Shown here piece after piece: positions 43,048-50,718 of a DNA stretch of 64,000 bases; the first letter of the stretch is position 1, and each line of letters begins with the position of its first letter. The DNA is from Streptomyces sp. NBC_00341 (GTDB lineage Bacteria; Actinomycetota; Actinomycetes; Streptomycetales; Streptomycetaceae): positions 1,798,001 through 1,862,000 of the forward strand of contig NZ_CP108002.1 of the NCBI RefSeq assembly GCF_041435055.1, given 5' to 3'. The position numbers and the translations under genes are program-made. The notes under the pieces were generated by a model that worked only from the letters and a program-made list of their open reading frames with translations, did no database searches and was not told the origin of the DNA.

Positions 43048-43770
43048 TCAGCCGATGCCGGCGCCCGAGGCCGGAACCTCGCACGCGCCGTCGGTGTCGC
43101 AGGCCGCGGCGTCCCCTCCGATGGCGGTCAGCGGCCGGTCCTGCCAGGCCTGCTCCAGGGCCTGGGCGAAGACCTCGGCGGGCTGGCCGCCGGAGATGCC
43201 GTACCGCCGGTCCAGCACGAAGAACGGCACCCCGTTGGCCCCCAGCTCGGACGCCTCCCGCTCATCGGCCCGCACCTCGGCCGCGTACGCCTCGGGGTCG
43301 GCGAGCACCGCACGCGCCTCGTCGGCGTCGAGCCCGGCCTCGACGGCGAGCTCGACCAGCACCTCACCGTCGAAGACGGACCGCTCCTCGGCGAAGTTCG
43401 CCCGGTAGGCGAGGTCCAGCAGCGCGTCCTGACGGCCGCGGGCCTTGGCCAGGTGCAACAGCCGGTGGATGTCGAAGGTGCTGCCGTGGTCCCGCCCCTC
43501 GCTGCGGTAGCCGAGCCCTTCGGCGTGCGCGTTGGCGGCGACACCCGCCTCCATGGACCGCGCCTCCTCCGGGCTGCGCCCGTACTTCCGCGCCAGCATG
43601 TCGAGCACCTGCACGGTGTCGCCCTTGGCCCGCCCCGGGTCGAGCTCGAAGGAGCGGTGCACCACCTCGACCTCGTCGCGGTGGGCGAACCCGGCCAGGC
43701 CCTTCTCGAAACGGGCCTTGCCGATGTAGCACCACGGGCAGGCGATGTCGCTCCAGATCTCGACGCGCAT
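43048..43770 (-). CDS. DsbA-family protein, FrnE-like
   Basis: Thioredoxin-fold protein of 240 residues in the DsbA/2-hydroxychromene-2-carboxylate isomerase group. It has a CPWC motif at residues 11-14 (IWSDIACPWCYIGKARFEKG), no signal peptide, and the FrnE-type C-terminal block GVPFFVLDRRYGISGGQPAEVF. FrnE homologues act in the cytoplasm in oxidative-stress defence or polyketide work. Two cysteines near the C-terminus (AACDTDGACEVPASG) form a second possible redox pair, as in deinococcal FrnE. ATG at 43770. It reads in the same direction as the aminotransferase gene, 134 nt apart. Confidence 0.85.
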   Translation of the reverse strand: MRVEIWSDIACPWCYIGKARFEKGLAGFAHRDEVEVVHRSFELDPGRAKGDTVQVLDMLARKYGRSPEEARSMEAGVAANAHAEGLGYRSEGRDHGSTFDIHRLLHLAKARGRQDALLDLAYRANFAEERSVFDGEVLVELAVEAGLDADEARAVLADPEAYAAEVRADEREASELGANGVPFFVLDRRYGISGGQPAEVFAQALEQAWQDRPLTAIGGDAAACDTDGACEVPASGAGIG

Positions 43771-43906
43771 GACTCTTCTACTCTCCGGGCTCTCGGGGGC
43801 TGCTCACGCAGCACGGGGGAACTGAGAAACCCTCCGCCCTCCGGGAACGCGTGTCCGGGCCCGTGTCATTCCCGCCCGCCGTTCCCGCCCGTCGTTCCGG
43901 CCTTCC

Positions 43907-44392
43907 TCAGGCGCGTACCCCGGCCGGCACCGCCAGGCGCAGCATGAGGTGGCTGCCCGAGCGGGGGTGTTCCGGGTCGGGGGTCCAGCCGCGGGCCGTG
44001 TAGAAGGACTGGGCGCGGGTGTTGTGTACGAACACCTCCAGCCGGGCTTCGGCAACTCCGTCCAGCTGCCAGGCCGCCACGCACGCCTCGTGCAGTTCGG
44101 TGCCGATGCCCTCGCGCCAGCGGTCCGGTGCCACGTGGAGCTGGGTCAGGTGCATGCCGCCGTCGCGCACGGCGTGGGCCGCGATCCCGGCGAGGACGCC
44201 GTCCCGCTCGGCGCACAGGACGGTCGCGTCGGCGCGGTCGATGGCGCGGGCCCAGCCGCCCCGGCTGCGGCCTACCTCCTCCGCGCCCAGGTACTCCTCC
44301 TCCGGGAGGTGGCCGCGGTAGTAGGTGGCACGCGCTTCGGTGTGCAGGCGGACTATCTCGTCGAGATCGGCGGGCGTGGCTATTCGGATCAT
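43907..44392 (-). CDS. GNAT-family N-acetyltransferase
   Basis: Acetyltransferase of 161 residues with the GNAT fold. The acetyl-CoA site is LHVAPDRWREGIGTELHEACV (R/Q-x-x-G-x-G type), followed by LEVFVHNTRAQSFYTARGW. It starts ATRIATPADLDEIVRLH-like as MIRIATPADLDE. The target is unknown. ATG at 44392 has only a GGGAG about 11 nt upstream, and this lies inside the 14-bp terminator hairpin of the preceding pectate lyase gene. Its expression may therefore depend on read-through or a leaderless start. Confidence 0.8.
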   Translation of the reverse strand: MIRIATPADLDEIVRLHTEARATYYRGHLPEEEYLGAEEVGRSRGGWARAIDRADATVLCAERDGVLAGIAAHAVRDGGMHLTQLHVAPDRWREGIGTELHEACVAAWQLDGVAEARLEVFVHNTRAQSFYTARGWTPDPEHPRSGSHLMLRLAVPAGVRA

Positions 44393-44401
44393 GTTGAAGG
44401 G

Positions 44402-44444
44402 GACGCTCCCGGACGACCACAGGTTGCGGCCGTCCGGGAGCGTC
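44402..44444 (-). terminator. Terminator after the pectate lyase gene
   Basis: Perfect 14-bp stem GACGCTCCCGGACG (44402-44415) with CGTCCGGGAGCGTC (44431-44444), 15-nt loop. It lies 86 nt past the lyase stop and only 9 nt before the acetyltransferase ATG. Confidence 0.8.
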
Positions 44445-44445
44445 A

Positions 44446-44523
44446 TGCGCCCTGGACCTGCGCCCAGGACCTGCGCCCTGGACCTGCGCCCAGGACCTGC
44501 GCCCTGGACCTGCGCTCTGGCCC
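44446..44523 (-). repeat. Six 13-nt tandem repeats after the pectate lyase stop
   Basis: Units alternate TGCGCCCTGGACC and TGCGCCCAGGACC, with a degenerate sixth copy. The CCTGG and CCAGG pieces of neighbouring units can pair, giving a chain of small hairpins. They start 6 nt beyond the stop codon. Confidence 0.88.
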
Positions 44524-44529
44524 TGCGGC

Positions 44530-45501
44530 CTAGAGGTGGCCGGCGCCCGCTCCGCCGGTCACGGAGGAGACGACGGACGAGGCCGGCTCGGCGGTGTACG
44601 AGTACGGCGCCTGGGTCAACGTGCCGACCTGGGAGATCTCGGTGGCCGCGCCGCCGAGGTCGTTGCCGCGTTCCACGACGTAGCCGTCCTCGTCGCTGTC
44701 GCGGATGGTGGTGATGGCGACACCGGTGCTGCGGAAGACGTTGTTCTCCACCAGCATCTGCGCGCCCATCCGCGAGTGCACCGCCGTCGAGGCGCCCACG
44801 ACGTAGTTGTCGTAGAAGTGTCCTGTGCCGAACCTGAGGCTGGGGATGCGGGAGTTGACGTTGTCGAAGTAGTTGTGGTGGTAGGTCACGTGGAGGTGAC
44901 CGGTGTCCTCGCTCGCGTTGCTGTCGCTGTGGCCGACCAGGCTGCCCTTGTAGTGGTCCTTGAAGGTGTTCCAGGAGACGGTGACCTGGTCGGAGGCGTG
45001 CGTGATGTCGAGCAGACCGTCGTAGTAGTCCTTGTCGTGGTCGCGGTCGGCGGAGAACGTGTTGTGGTCGATCCACACCTTGGTGGACTTCTGGACGGTG
45101 ATCCCGTCGGCGGGGGCGACCGGCTTGCTGATGTTGAGGTTGCGGATCACGATGTTCGTCGAGTTCTTCAGCCGCAGCCCGCCGCCGGTGAATCCGGAGG
45201 ACGAACCGACGCCGAGCACGGTGGTGTTGGACCCGATGTCGACCTGGCCGCTCAGCGAGATGATCCCGCTGACCTTGACGGTCTTGGCGGCGGTCCCGGT
45301 GACGGCCGTCTTGAACGCGGCGAGGCTGGTGACGGTCACGGCGGCGGAGCTGCCGCCACCGGTCGTGCCGGCCCCGTAGCCCACGGGAGAGGTTTCGGCG
45401 GCCCCGGCGGAGCCCGGAAGCAGGGCGACGGCGACGACGGCGACTGTCGCGGCGGCGAGGGCCGTGAGACTGCGGCTACGGGTGCGGAGGTGGGTGCGCA
45501 T
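44530..45501 (-). CDS. Secreted pectate lyase, polysaccharide lyase family 1
   Basis: Extracellular enzyme of 323 residues that cleaves de-esterified pectin by beta-elimination. A Sec signal (SRSLTALAAATVAVVAVALLPGSAGA) is followed by a parallel beta-helix. PL1 features are KVWIDHNTFSADRDHDKDYY with GLLDITHASDQVTVSWNTF (calcium site), and the catalytic Arg region NVNSRIPSLRFGTGHFY. A compact single-domain lyase without a binding module. ATG at 45501 follows AAGGGACATC. It is followed by tandem repeats and a strong hairpin. Confidence 0.92.
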   Translation of the reverse strand: MRTHLRTRSRSLTALAAATVAVVAVALLPGSAGAAETSPVGYGAGTTGGGSSAAVTVTSLAAFKTAVTGTAAKTVKVSGIISLSGQVDIGSNTTVLGVGSSSGFTGGGLRLKNSTNIVIRNLNISKPVAPADGITVQKSTKVWIDHNTFSADRDHDKDYYDGLLDITHASDQVTVSWNTFKDHYKGSLVGHSDSNASEDTGHLHVTYHHNYFDNVNSRIPSLRFGTGHFYDNYVVGASTAVHSRMGAQMLVENNVFRSTGVAITTIRDSDEDGYVVERGNDLGGAATEISQVGTLTQAPYSYTAEPASSVVSSVTGGAGAGHL

Positions 45502-45781
45502 GATGTCCCTTCGGTACGACGACGTGCGGGGAGGGTGCTGTGCTCGGCGGCTCGTGCGCGGCGCGATGCGTCCGTATACGAGCCGCTGTCCCTCAGTTGT
45601 CGCCACCGGGGGGCGGGGGGTTGCCGGGTCGGACAGGTATTTTCCGTTCAGCGGACCGGAGTTGACGGCTCTGCCCCGCCCGAGGTCCCCCGCAGGTGCG
45701 CGTGGCAGGTCGCTCTGTGCACCGAACCTCGGCTGTTCGCCATTGAGGACTGATGTCCGTATGCAGGATCAGGATGTAGCC

Positions 45782-45895
45782 ATGGAGAACGAAGTACCTC
45801 TGTCCGGAGGACGCATCACCTCGGGCGTGGTCAGGATCGGCAACACCGTTCGGAGGCCGGCCACCGGGTCGTCCCCGTTCGTCGCCGAGCTGCTC
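45782..45895 (+). pseudogene. N-terminal remnant of an aminoglycoside-phosphotransferase-family gene
   Basis: The 520-nt gap 45502-46021 has no complete gene. It contains an ATG ORF start encoding about 38 residues, MENEVPLSGGRITSGVVRIG then NTVRRPATGSSPFVAELL. This reads like the N-terminal strands of Streptomyces phosphotransferases (PL-GG-T-GVVR-GDTVRRP...SPFV-LL). After ELL the similarity stops, and downstream sequence in this frame is the antisense of the DUF1349 gene. The rest of the gene appears to have been lost. Family recognition is from memory of such N-termini. The upstream part of the gap (45502-45781) shows nothing I can assign. Confidence 0.55.
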
Positions 45896-45959
45896 GGCTC
45901 TGGACTGACGGTCCCGAGCTCTGGCGATGTTCCGGGCTGCGCGGTACGGCCGGGCATAC

Positions 45960-45997
45960 CGATGCGCCGCCCTCCGTGTCCGGAGGACGGCGCATCG
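45960..45997 (-). terminator. Terminator after the DUF1349 gene
   Basis: Hairpin with arms CGATGCGCCGCCCTCCG and CGGAGGACGGCGCATCG (one mismatch), 45960-45997, 25 nt beyond the stop codon at 46022 on the minus strand. Confidence 0.8.
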
Positions 45998-46021
45998 CGG
46001 TGCGTGGGTGCCGCCGTTCGG

Positions 46022-46633
46022 TCAGCTCCCGTCGCGGAGGTCCACGAGGCCCGTCGGGCGGAACGCGATCCGGTCGAAGGCGGCCTCGCAGCCGTCACCC
46101 GTGGGCGACTGGACCAGGAAGCCGATGGACGCGGCGGCGGCCTGCTCCGGGGTGCCCAGGGCGAAGACTCGGACGAAGGTCCACTTCTCGCCGTCGGCGG
46201 AGGCGTGGCAGGCGAAGGCGCCGCCGGTACGGCTCAGCCGCAGCCAGTGGGTGTCGCCCTCCACGACGGCGGAGTTGACGTCGTCGGAGTGGCCACGGGT
46301 GACGACCGTGCAGACCGTGGGGCGGTCCGGGGACAGCTCCAGGCAGATCTTGGCCCACTCGCGGTCACCGACGTGGAGGTAGAGGACGCCCGCGTCGAAG
46401 GCGGCGGCGAAGCCGACCCGCACCCGGGCGATCAGCTGGAAGTCGCCCTCCGGGGCGGGACCCAGCAGCCGGGGCGCGTCGCTCGCCGGTTCGAGGGCGG
46501 CGCCGCCCGGCGGGACGAAGCGGTCCTGCCGGGCGCCCGCGCGGCCGGTCAGTACGCCGCCCTCGTAGGCCCATTCCGTCGTCGGGCCGAACGGTTCGAG
46601 GCCGAAGGGGAGTTCGGGAAGTCGCAGGGTCAT
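46022..46633 (-). CDS. DUF1349 (concanavalin-like) protein
   Basis: Protein of 203 residues that is essentially one DUF1349 jelly-roll domain, the fold used as the C-terminal module of GH43 beta-xylosidases and as stand-alone proteins. Features are AAFDAGVLYLHVGDREWAKI, VVTRGHSDDVNSAVVEGDTH and ACHASADGEKWTFVRVF. No signal peptide is present, so it is cytoplasmic. Its ATG overlaps the aldehyde dehydrogenase stop (ATGA). A role as a sugar-binding or isomerase-like partner in sugar-acid catabolism is inferred from this coupling. Confidence 0.82.
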   Translation of the reverse strand: MTLRLPELPFGLEPFGPTTEWAYEGGVLTGRAGARQDRFVPPGGAALEPASDAPRLLGPAPEGDFQLIARVRVGFAAAFDAGVLYLHVGDREWAKICLELSPDRPTVCTVVTRGHSDDVNSAVVEGDTHWLRLSRTGGAFACHASADGEKWTFVRVFALGTPEQAAAASIGFLVQSPTGDGCEAAFDRIAFRPTGLVDLRDGS

Positions 46634-48150
46634 GCGCGGCGTCCGTCCACCCGGCGCGGCAGCCCCTGCGGGTTGTCCTCGCGCAGCTCCGGCGGGAGCA
46701 GGGCCTCGGGGGTCGTCTGGTAGCTGACCGGGCGCAGCCAGCGCTCGATCGCGGTGGCGCCGACCGAGGTGGAGGTGGAGGTGGTGGCCGGGTAGGGGCC
46801 GCCGTGGTGCTGGGCGGGGGCGACGGCGACGCCGGTCGGCCAGCCGTTGACCAGGACGCGGCCGGCCAGCGGGGTGAGCGCCGCGAGGAGTGCGGCGGCG
46901 CTGTCGTCGGCCTGCTCCGTGGCGATCTGGAGGGTGGCGGTGAGGTTGCCGGGCAGCCGGGAGAGGACCGCGGCGACCTCGTCCTGCGAGGTGTAGCGGG
47001 CCACGACGGTGACCGGCCCGAAGCACTCCTCCAGGAGGGCGTCGTGCGGGCCCTCGGTGGTGAGGAGGTGCGCCGGTACGGTCAGGAAGCCGGCTGCGAC
47101 GGTGTGCTCGCCGCCCGCGCCGGGGGTGACCGGGGCGTCCACCTCCGGGAGGGCGGCGCGCTCGCCGACTCCGGCGAGGAAGGCGTCACGCATCCGGTGG
47201 TCGAGCAGGACTCCGGCCTCGGAGTCGCTGACCGCCTCCGTGAGGGACTTCAGGAGGCGGTCGCCGGTCTCGCCCGCCGGGGCGAGGACGAATCCGGGCT
47301 TGGTGCAGAACTGGCCCGCGCCCATGGTCATCGAGCCCGCGAGCCCGGCGCCGATCTGCTCGGCGCGCTCTGCGGCGGCGGCCTCTGTGACGACGACGGG
47401 GTTGAGGGAGCCCAGCTCGCCGTGGAACGGGATGGGGGCGGGCCTGGCCGCCGCCGCGTCGAAGAGGGCGCGGCCACCGCGCACCGATCCGGTGAAGCCG
47501 GCGGCGCTGACGAGCGGGTGCTTGACCAGCTCGACGCCCGCCTCGAAGCCGTGGACGACGGTGATGACGTCCTCGGGGAGACCGTGCTGCGCGGCGGCCC
47601 TGCGCAGCACGGAGGCGCAGAGTTCGGAGGTCGCCGGGTGGTCGGGGTGCGCCTTGACGACGACCGGGCAGCCGGCCGCGAGGGCGCTGGCGGTGTCGCC
47701 GCCGGGGACGGAGAACGCGAGCGGGAAGTTGCTGGCCGCGTAGACGGCGACGACCCCGAGCGGGATCTTGTAGCGGCGCAGGTCGGGCCACGGCGGGGTG
47801 CGGGTGGCGTCCTCGTGGTCGATGTGGATGTCGAGGAACGCGCCCTCGTCCACGACCTCCGCGAAGGCTCGCAACTGCGCTGCGGTGCGGGCGAGTTCAC
47901 CGGTGAGCCGGGCCGGGCCGAGTGCCGTCTCCGCGTCGGCGGCCTCGATGACGTGCTCACCGGCCTCGGCGAGCAGATCGGCCGCGGTGCGCAGGAAGGC
48001 GGCGCGCACGGTGCGGTCCGCGAGCGAGGCACGTGCGGCGTGGGCGGCCCGGACCGCCCGGTCGACCTCCTCCGCTGTAGCCTCCACCGCAACCTGCTCA
48101 CGCGGGTTCCCGGTGCGGGGGTCGACGCTCCAGACTGGTGCTGCTGCCAC
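46630..48150 (-). CDS. Aldehyde dehydrogenase, 2-oxoglutarate-semialdehyde dehydrogenase type
   Basis: NAD(P)-dependent aldehyde dehydrogenase of 506 residues, of the group that oxidises alpha-ketoglutaric semialdehyde in pentose, glucarate or hydroxyproline catabolism. It has the Asn motif YAASNFPLAFSVPGGD, VKAHPDHPATSE, the catalytic Glu region FHGELGSLNPVV, and the nucleophile Cys in GAGQFCTKPGFV. This group's GELGSLNP differs from the usual ELGG. GTG at 48150 is chosen because GGAAGG lies 8 nt upstream; in-frame GTGs up to 48177 lack one. It is divergent from the IclR gene across a clear palindrome. Confidence 0.88.
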   Translation of the reverse strand: MAAAPVWSVDPRTGNPREQVAVEATAEEVDRAVRAAHAARASLADRTVRAAFLRTAADLLAEAGEHVIEAADAETALGPARLTGELARTAAQLRAFAEVVDEGAFLDIHIDHEDATRTPPWPDLRRYKIPLGVVAVYAASNFPLAFSVPGGDTASALAAGCPVVVKAHPDHPATSELCASVLRRAAAQHGLPEDVITVVHGFEAGVELVKHPLVSAAGFTGSVRGGRALFDAAAARPAPIPFHGELGSLNPVVVTEAAAAERAEQIGAGLAGSMTMGAGQFCTKPGFVLAPAGETGDRLLKSLTEAVSDSEAGVLLDHRMRDAFLAGVGERAALPEVDAPVTPGAGGEHTVAAGFLTVPAHLLTTEGPHDALLEECFGPVTVVARYTSQDEVAAVLSRLPGNLTATLQIATEQADDSAAALLAALTPLAGRVLVNGWPTGVAVAPAQHHGGPYPATTSTSTSVGATAIERWLRPVSYQTTPEALLPPELREDNPQGLPRRVDGRRA

Positions 48151-48187
48151 CGTTTTTTCCTTCCGCTCCACTGCCACACATCAGAAG

Positions 48188-48207
48188 TTGTTCGGTATTC
48201 TGAACAA
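48188..48207. promoter_or_regulatory. IclR-type palindromic operator candidate
   Basis: TTGTTC-GGTATTCT-GAACAA (48188-48207) has perfect 6-nt arms around an 8-nt centre. It lies in the 155-nt divergent gap between the dehydrogenase and IclR genes and is well placed for autoregulation and operon control. Confidence 0.6.
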
Positions 48208-48305
48208 AGTTCCTGATCGTGAATATGAAGCGACTCTATTTCCGGGCGTTCGGTGTTGGCAAGAAGTCGCAGGTTTCGTAAGTGGGCTGGAAGGGGCGTA
48301 GGGCG

Positions 48306-49076
48306 ATGTCGGTTGCCGAGTCTGGTGGGGCACAGGTCAAGTCCGCGGTACGGACGGTGGAGCTGCTGGAGTACTTCGCCGGGCGGCCCGGCATGCACTC
48401 GCTCGCCGCGGTGCAGGAGGCCGTCGGATACCCCAAGTCCAGCCTCTACATGCTGCTGCGCACCCTGGTCGAGCTGGGCTGGGTCGAGACGGACGCGACC
48501 GGGACGCGGTACGGGATCGGCGTACGGGCGCTGCTGGTCGGCACCTCGTACATCGACGGCGACGAGGTCGTCGCCGCCTCACGCCCCACCCTGGACCGGC
48601 TCTCCGACGACACCACGGAGACCATCCACCTGGCCCGTCTCGACGGGACGAACGTGGTGTACCTCGCCACCCGCCAGTCCCAGCACTATCTGCGCCCCTT
48701 CACCCGGGTCGGCCGCAGGCTGCCCGCGCACTCCACCTCGCTCGGCAAGGCGCTGCTGGCCACCCACAGCGACGAGCAGGTCCGCAAGATGCTGCCCGAG
48801 ACGCTGCCCGCGCTGACCGAGCACACCCTGACCGACCGGGAGAAGCTCATCGAGGAGCTGCGCCTGATCCGCGAGCAGGGGTACGCGGTGGACCGCGAGG
48901 AGAACACCCTGGGGCTGCGCTGCTTCGGTGTCGCGATCCCGTACCGCACCCCGGCGCGCGACGCGATCAGCTGCTCGGTGCCGGTCGCCCGGCTCACGCC
49001 CGCGCACGAACAGACGGTCAAGGACGCACTGTTCGACGCGCGCGACCGGCTGACCCTCGCGACCCGGAGGCTCTGA
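48306..49076 (+). CDS. IclR-family transcriptional regulator
   Basis: Regulator of 256 residues. An N-terminal winged helix (VKSAVRTVELLEYFAGRPGMHSL; AVGYPKSSLYMLLRTLVELGWV) precedes the IclR effector domain (RPFTRVGRRLPAHSTSLGKALLA; GYAVDREENTLGLRCFGVAIPY), the standard layout. It probably represses or activates the divergent semialdehyde dehydrogenase/DUF1349 operon in response to a keto or sugar acid. ATG at 48306 has GGAAGGGG upstream; an in-frame GTG at 48282 would add 8 residues. The acetyltransferase gene follows 3 nt after its stop. Confidence 0.9.
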   Translation: MSVAESGGAQVKSAVRTVELLEYFAGRPGMHSLAAVQEAVGYPKSSLYMLLRTLVELGWVETDATGTRYGIGVRALLVGTSYIDGDEVVAASRPTLDRLSDDTTETIHLARLDGTNVVYLATRQSQHYLRPFTRVGRRLPAHSTSLGKALLATHSDEQVRKMLPETLPALTEHTLTDREKLIEELRLIREQGYAVDREENTLGLRCFGVAIPYRTPARDAISCSVPVARLTPAHEQTVKDALFDARDRLTLATRRL

Positions 49077-49079
49077 CCC

Positions 49080-49553
49080 GTGGAGCTCTCCCTGCGCCCG
49101 GTGCGGGACGGCGATCTGCCGCTGTTCTTCGACTGGATGTCCGACCCGGTGGCGGTCCATGCCGCCGCCTTCACCAGCGAGGACCCCACGGACCGGCACG
49201 CGTTCGACGCGCACTGGGCGCGCGTCCTGGCCGACCCTTCGGTCGTGATGCGCAGCGTTCTCGCCGACGGGGTGGTGGTCGGCAACGCCGGGGTCTACGG
49301 GCCGCCGGACGACCGCGAGGTCACCTACTGGATCGACCGGTCGCGCTGGGGCCGGGGCGTGGCGACCGCCGCACTGGCCGCCCTGCTCGTCGCCGTACCG
49401 GAGCGTCCGCTGTACGCGCGTGCCGCGGCCGACAACGCGGGGTCGCGGCGGGTGCTGGAGAAGTGCGGGTTCACCGTGACGGGCAAGGACCGCGGCTATG
49501 CGAACGCCCGCGGCGAGGAGACGGCCGAGCTGCTGTTCACCCTGACCGGATGA
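49080..49553 (+). CDS. GNAT-family N-acetyltransferase
   Basis: Acetyltransferase of 157 residues of the RimJ/RimL-like GNAT type: an N-terminal LSLRPVRDGDLPLFFDWM, acetyl-CoA loop IDRSRWGRGVATAALAALL, then ARAAADNAGSRRVLEKCGFTVTG. GTG at 49080 lies 3 nt after the IclR stop, so the two are probably co-translated although no functional link is evident. Its last codons and stop lie in a 37-nt tandem duplication. Confidence 0.82.
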   Translation: MELSLRPVRDGDLPLFFDWMSDPVAVHAAAFTSEDPTDRHAFDAHWARVLADPSVVMRSVLADGVVVGNAGVYGPPDDREVTYWIDRSRWGRGVATAALAALLVAVPERPLYARAAADNAGSRRVLEKCGFTVTGKDRGYANARGEETAELLFTLTG

Positions 49554-49594
49554 GGACACGGCCGAGCGGCTGTCCATCCTGACCGGATGAGGGC
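49521..49594 (+). repeat. 37-nt tandem duplication across a stop codon
   Basis: The segment 49521-49557, which includes the end of the acetyltransferase gene (CTGACCGGATGA), is repeated with a few substitutions at 49558-49594, where CTGACCGGATGAGG appears again. Confidence 0.85.
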
Positions 49595-49680
49595 TGGGCG
49601 GCCTGCCTCCCCCGCGTGGGGGAGGCGGATCACCATCCGGTATGAGGTGCGCGTGCCGCCCGCGCGGGAGCGTGGACGGT

Positions 49681-50718
49681 ATGACACAGACACCGCTCGC
49701 GTCGGCTCCCTCATCGACCCCCGCACCGGCTCCCGCCGCCCCGGTCACCACCCGGGCGCGCACCGCGCTGCGCGCCCTGGCGATCGTCGCCTGCCTGCCC
49801 TACATCGTGCTCAAGGCCGCCTGGGTCTCGGGCAGCCACCTCGGCATCCCCGACGGCAGCTCGCTGCTCGACCACCGCACCACGATGATCGTCGCCAACA
49901 GCGGTTCGGTCCTGATGGACGGCGCGGTCGTCGTCATCGCCCTGCTGCTCACCCAGGCCTGGGGCCGGCGCGTGCCCGCCTGGCTGCTCGTCCTGCCGAT
50001 GTGGGTGGCGACCGGTCTGTTACTGCCGATCATGGCCGGCTATCCGCTCCAACTGCTGGTCCAGGTCCTCGGCGGCGAGATCACCAGCAGCGCCGACTCC
50101 ACCCGGCCCTTCCTCGACCAGTGGGTCTTCGCCGTCGTCTACACCGGCTTCATCATCCAGGGCCTGGCCCTGGGCACCCTCTTCGCGCTGTACGCGAAGG
50201 ACCGCTGGGGCCACCTCTGGCGAGGCGCCCTGCGTGATCTGCCCGCCAGTCCCACGGCTCCCGCCCTGCGCGCCTGCGCCGTCGCCGCCTCGCTGACCGC
50301 CCTGATCCCCGGCACCATGCATCTGCTCTGGGCCACCGGGTCGACCGCCGGGCTCAACGCGGCACTGATCGCGGAGAGCAACGGCGGCTCCCACGTCGTC
50401 GACGCCGTCGATGTCCTCTTCGCCGCCGCCGCGGTCGCCGGGGTACTGCTCCTCGCCTTCCGCCGGAACTCCGCGCTGCCGCTGCGGATACCGCTCGCGC
50501 TGGCCTGGGGCGGCTCCGGCGCGGTGGGCTGCTGGGGCGGCTGGATGGGCCTCGCCGCACTGAGCAGCGTCGACGACCTCGCCCATCGGCCCACCGCCGC
50601 AGTGGTGCTGACCTACGCTGTGCAGATGCTGGTCGGAACGCTGGTGTTGGCCCTGGGCGCGTACTTCCTGGCCGAGCGCGCGGCCGGTACGCGACCGCCG
50701 TCCGGCCTCCGGGCGTGA
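49681..50718 (+). CDS. Multi-pass membrane protein with a TTA codon
   Basis: Integral membrane protein of 345 residues with about eight hydrophobic segments and an Ala/Pro-rich cytoplasmic N-terminus. I recognise no enzymatic motif. Codon 114 (50020-50022) is TTA, in the stretch ATGLLLPIMAG; I found no other in-frame TTA in the window. In Streptomyces TTA needs the bldA tRNA, so full expression is expected late in development. The stop overlaps the GTG start of the histidine kinase gene, so kinase and regulator are translationally coupled to it. It may be the sensor's membrane partner. Confidence 0.8.
   Translation: MTQTPLASAPSSTPAPAPAAPVTTRARTALRALAIVACLPYIVLKAAWVSGSHLGIPDGSSLLDHRTTMIVANSGSVLMDGAVVVIALLLTQAWGRRVPAWLLVLPMWVATGLLLPIMAGYPLQLLVQVLGGEITSSADSTRPFLDQWVFAVVYTGFIIQGLALGTLFALYAKDRWGHLWRGALRDLPASPTAPALRACAVAASLTALIPGTMHLLWATGSTAGLNAALIAESNGGSHVVDAVDVLFAAAAVAGVLLLAFRRNSALPLRIPLALAWGGSGAVGCWGGWMGLAALSSVDDLAHRPTAAVVLTYAVQMLVGTLVLALGAYFLAERAAGTRPPSGLRA

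Noticed and set aside
44446..44523. CRISPR array at the 13-nt repeats
   Set aside because: Units are contiguous with no unique spacers and are far too short; this is a tandem repeat.
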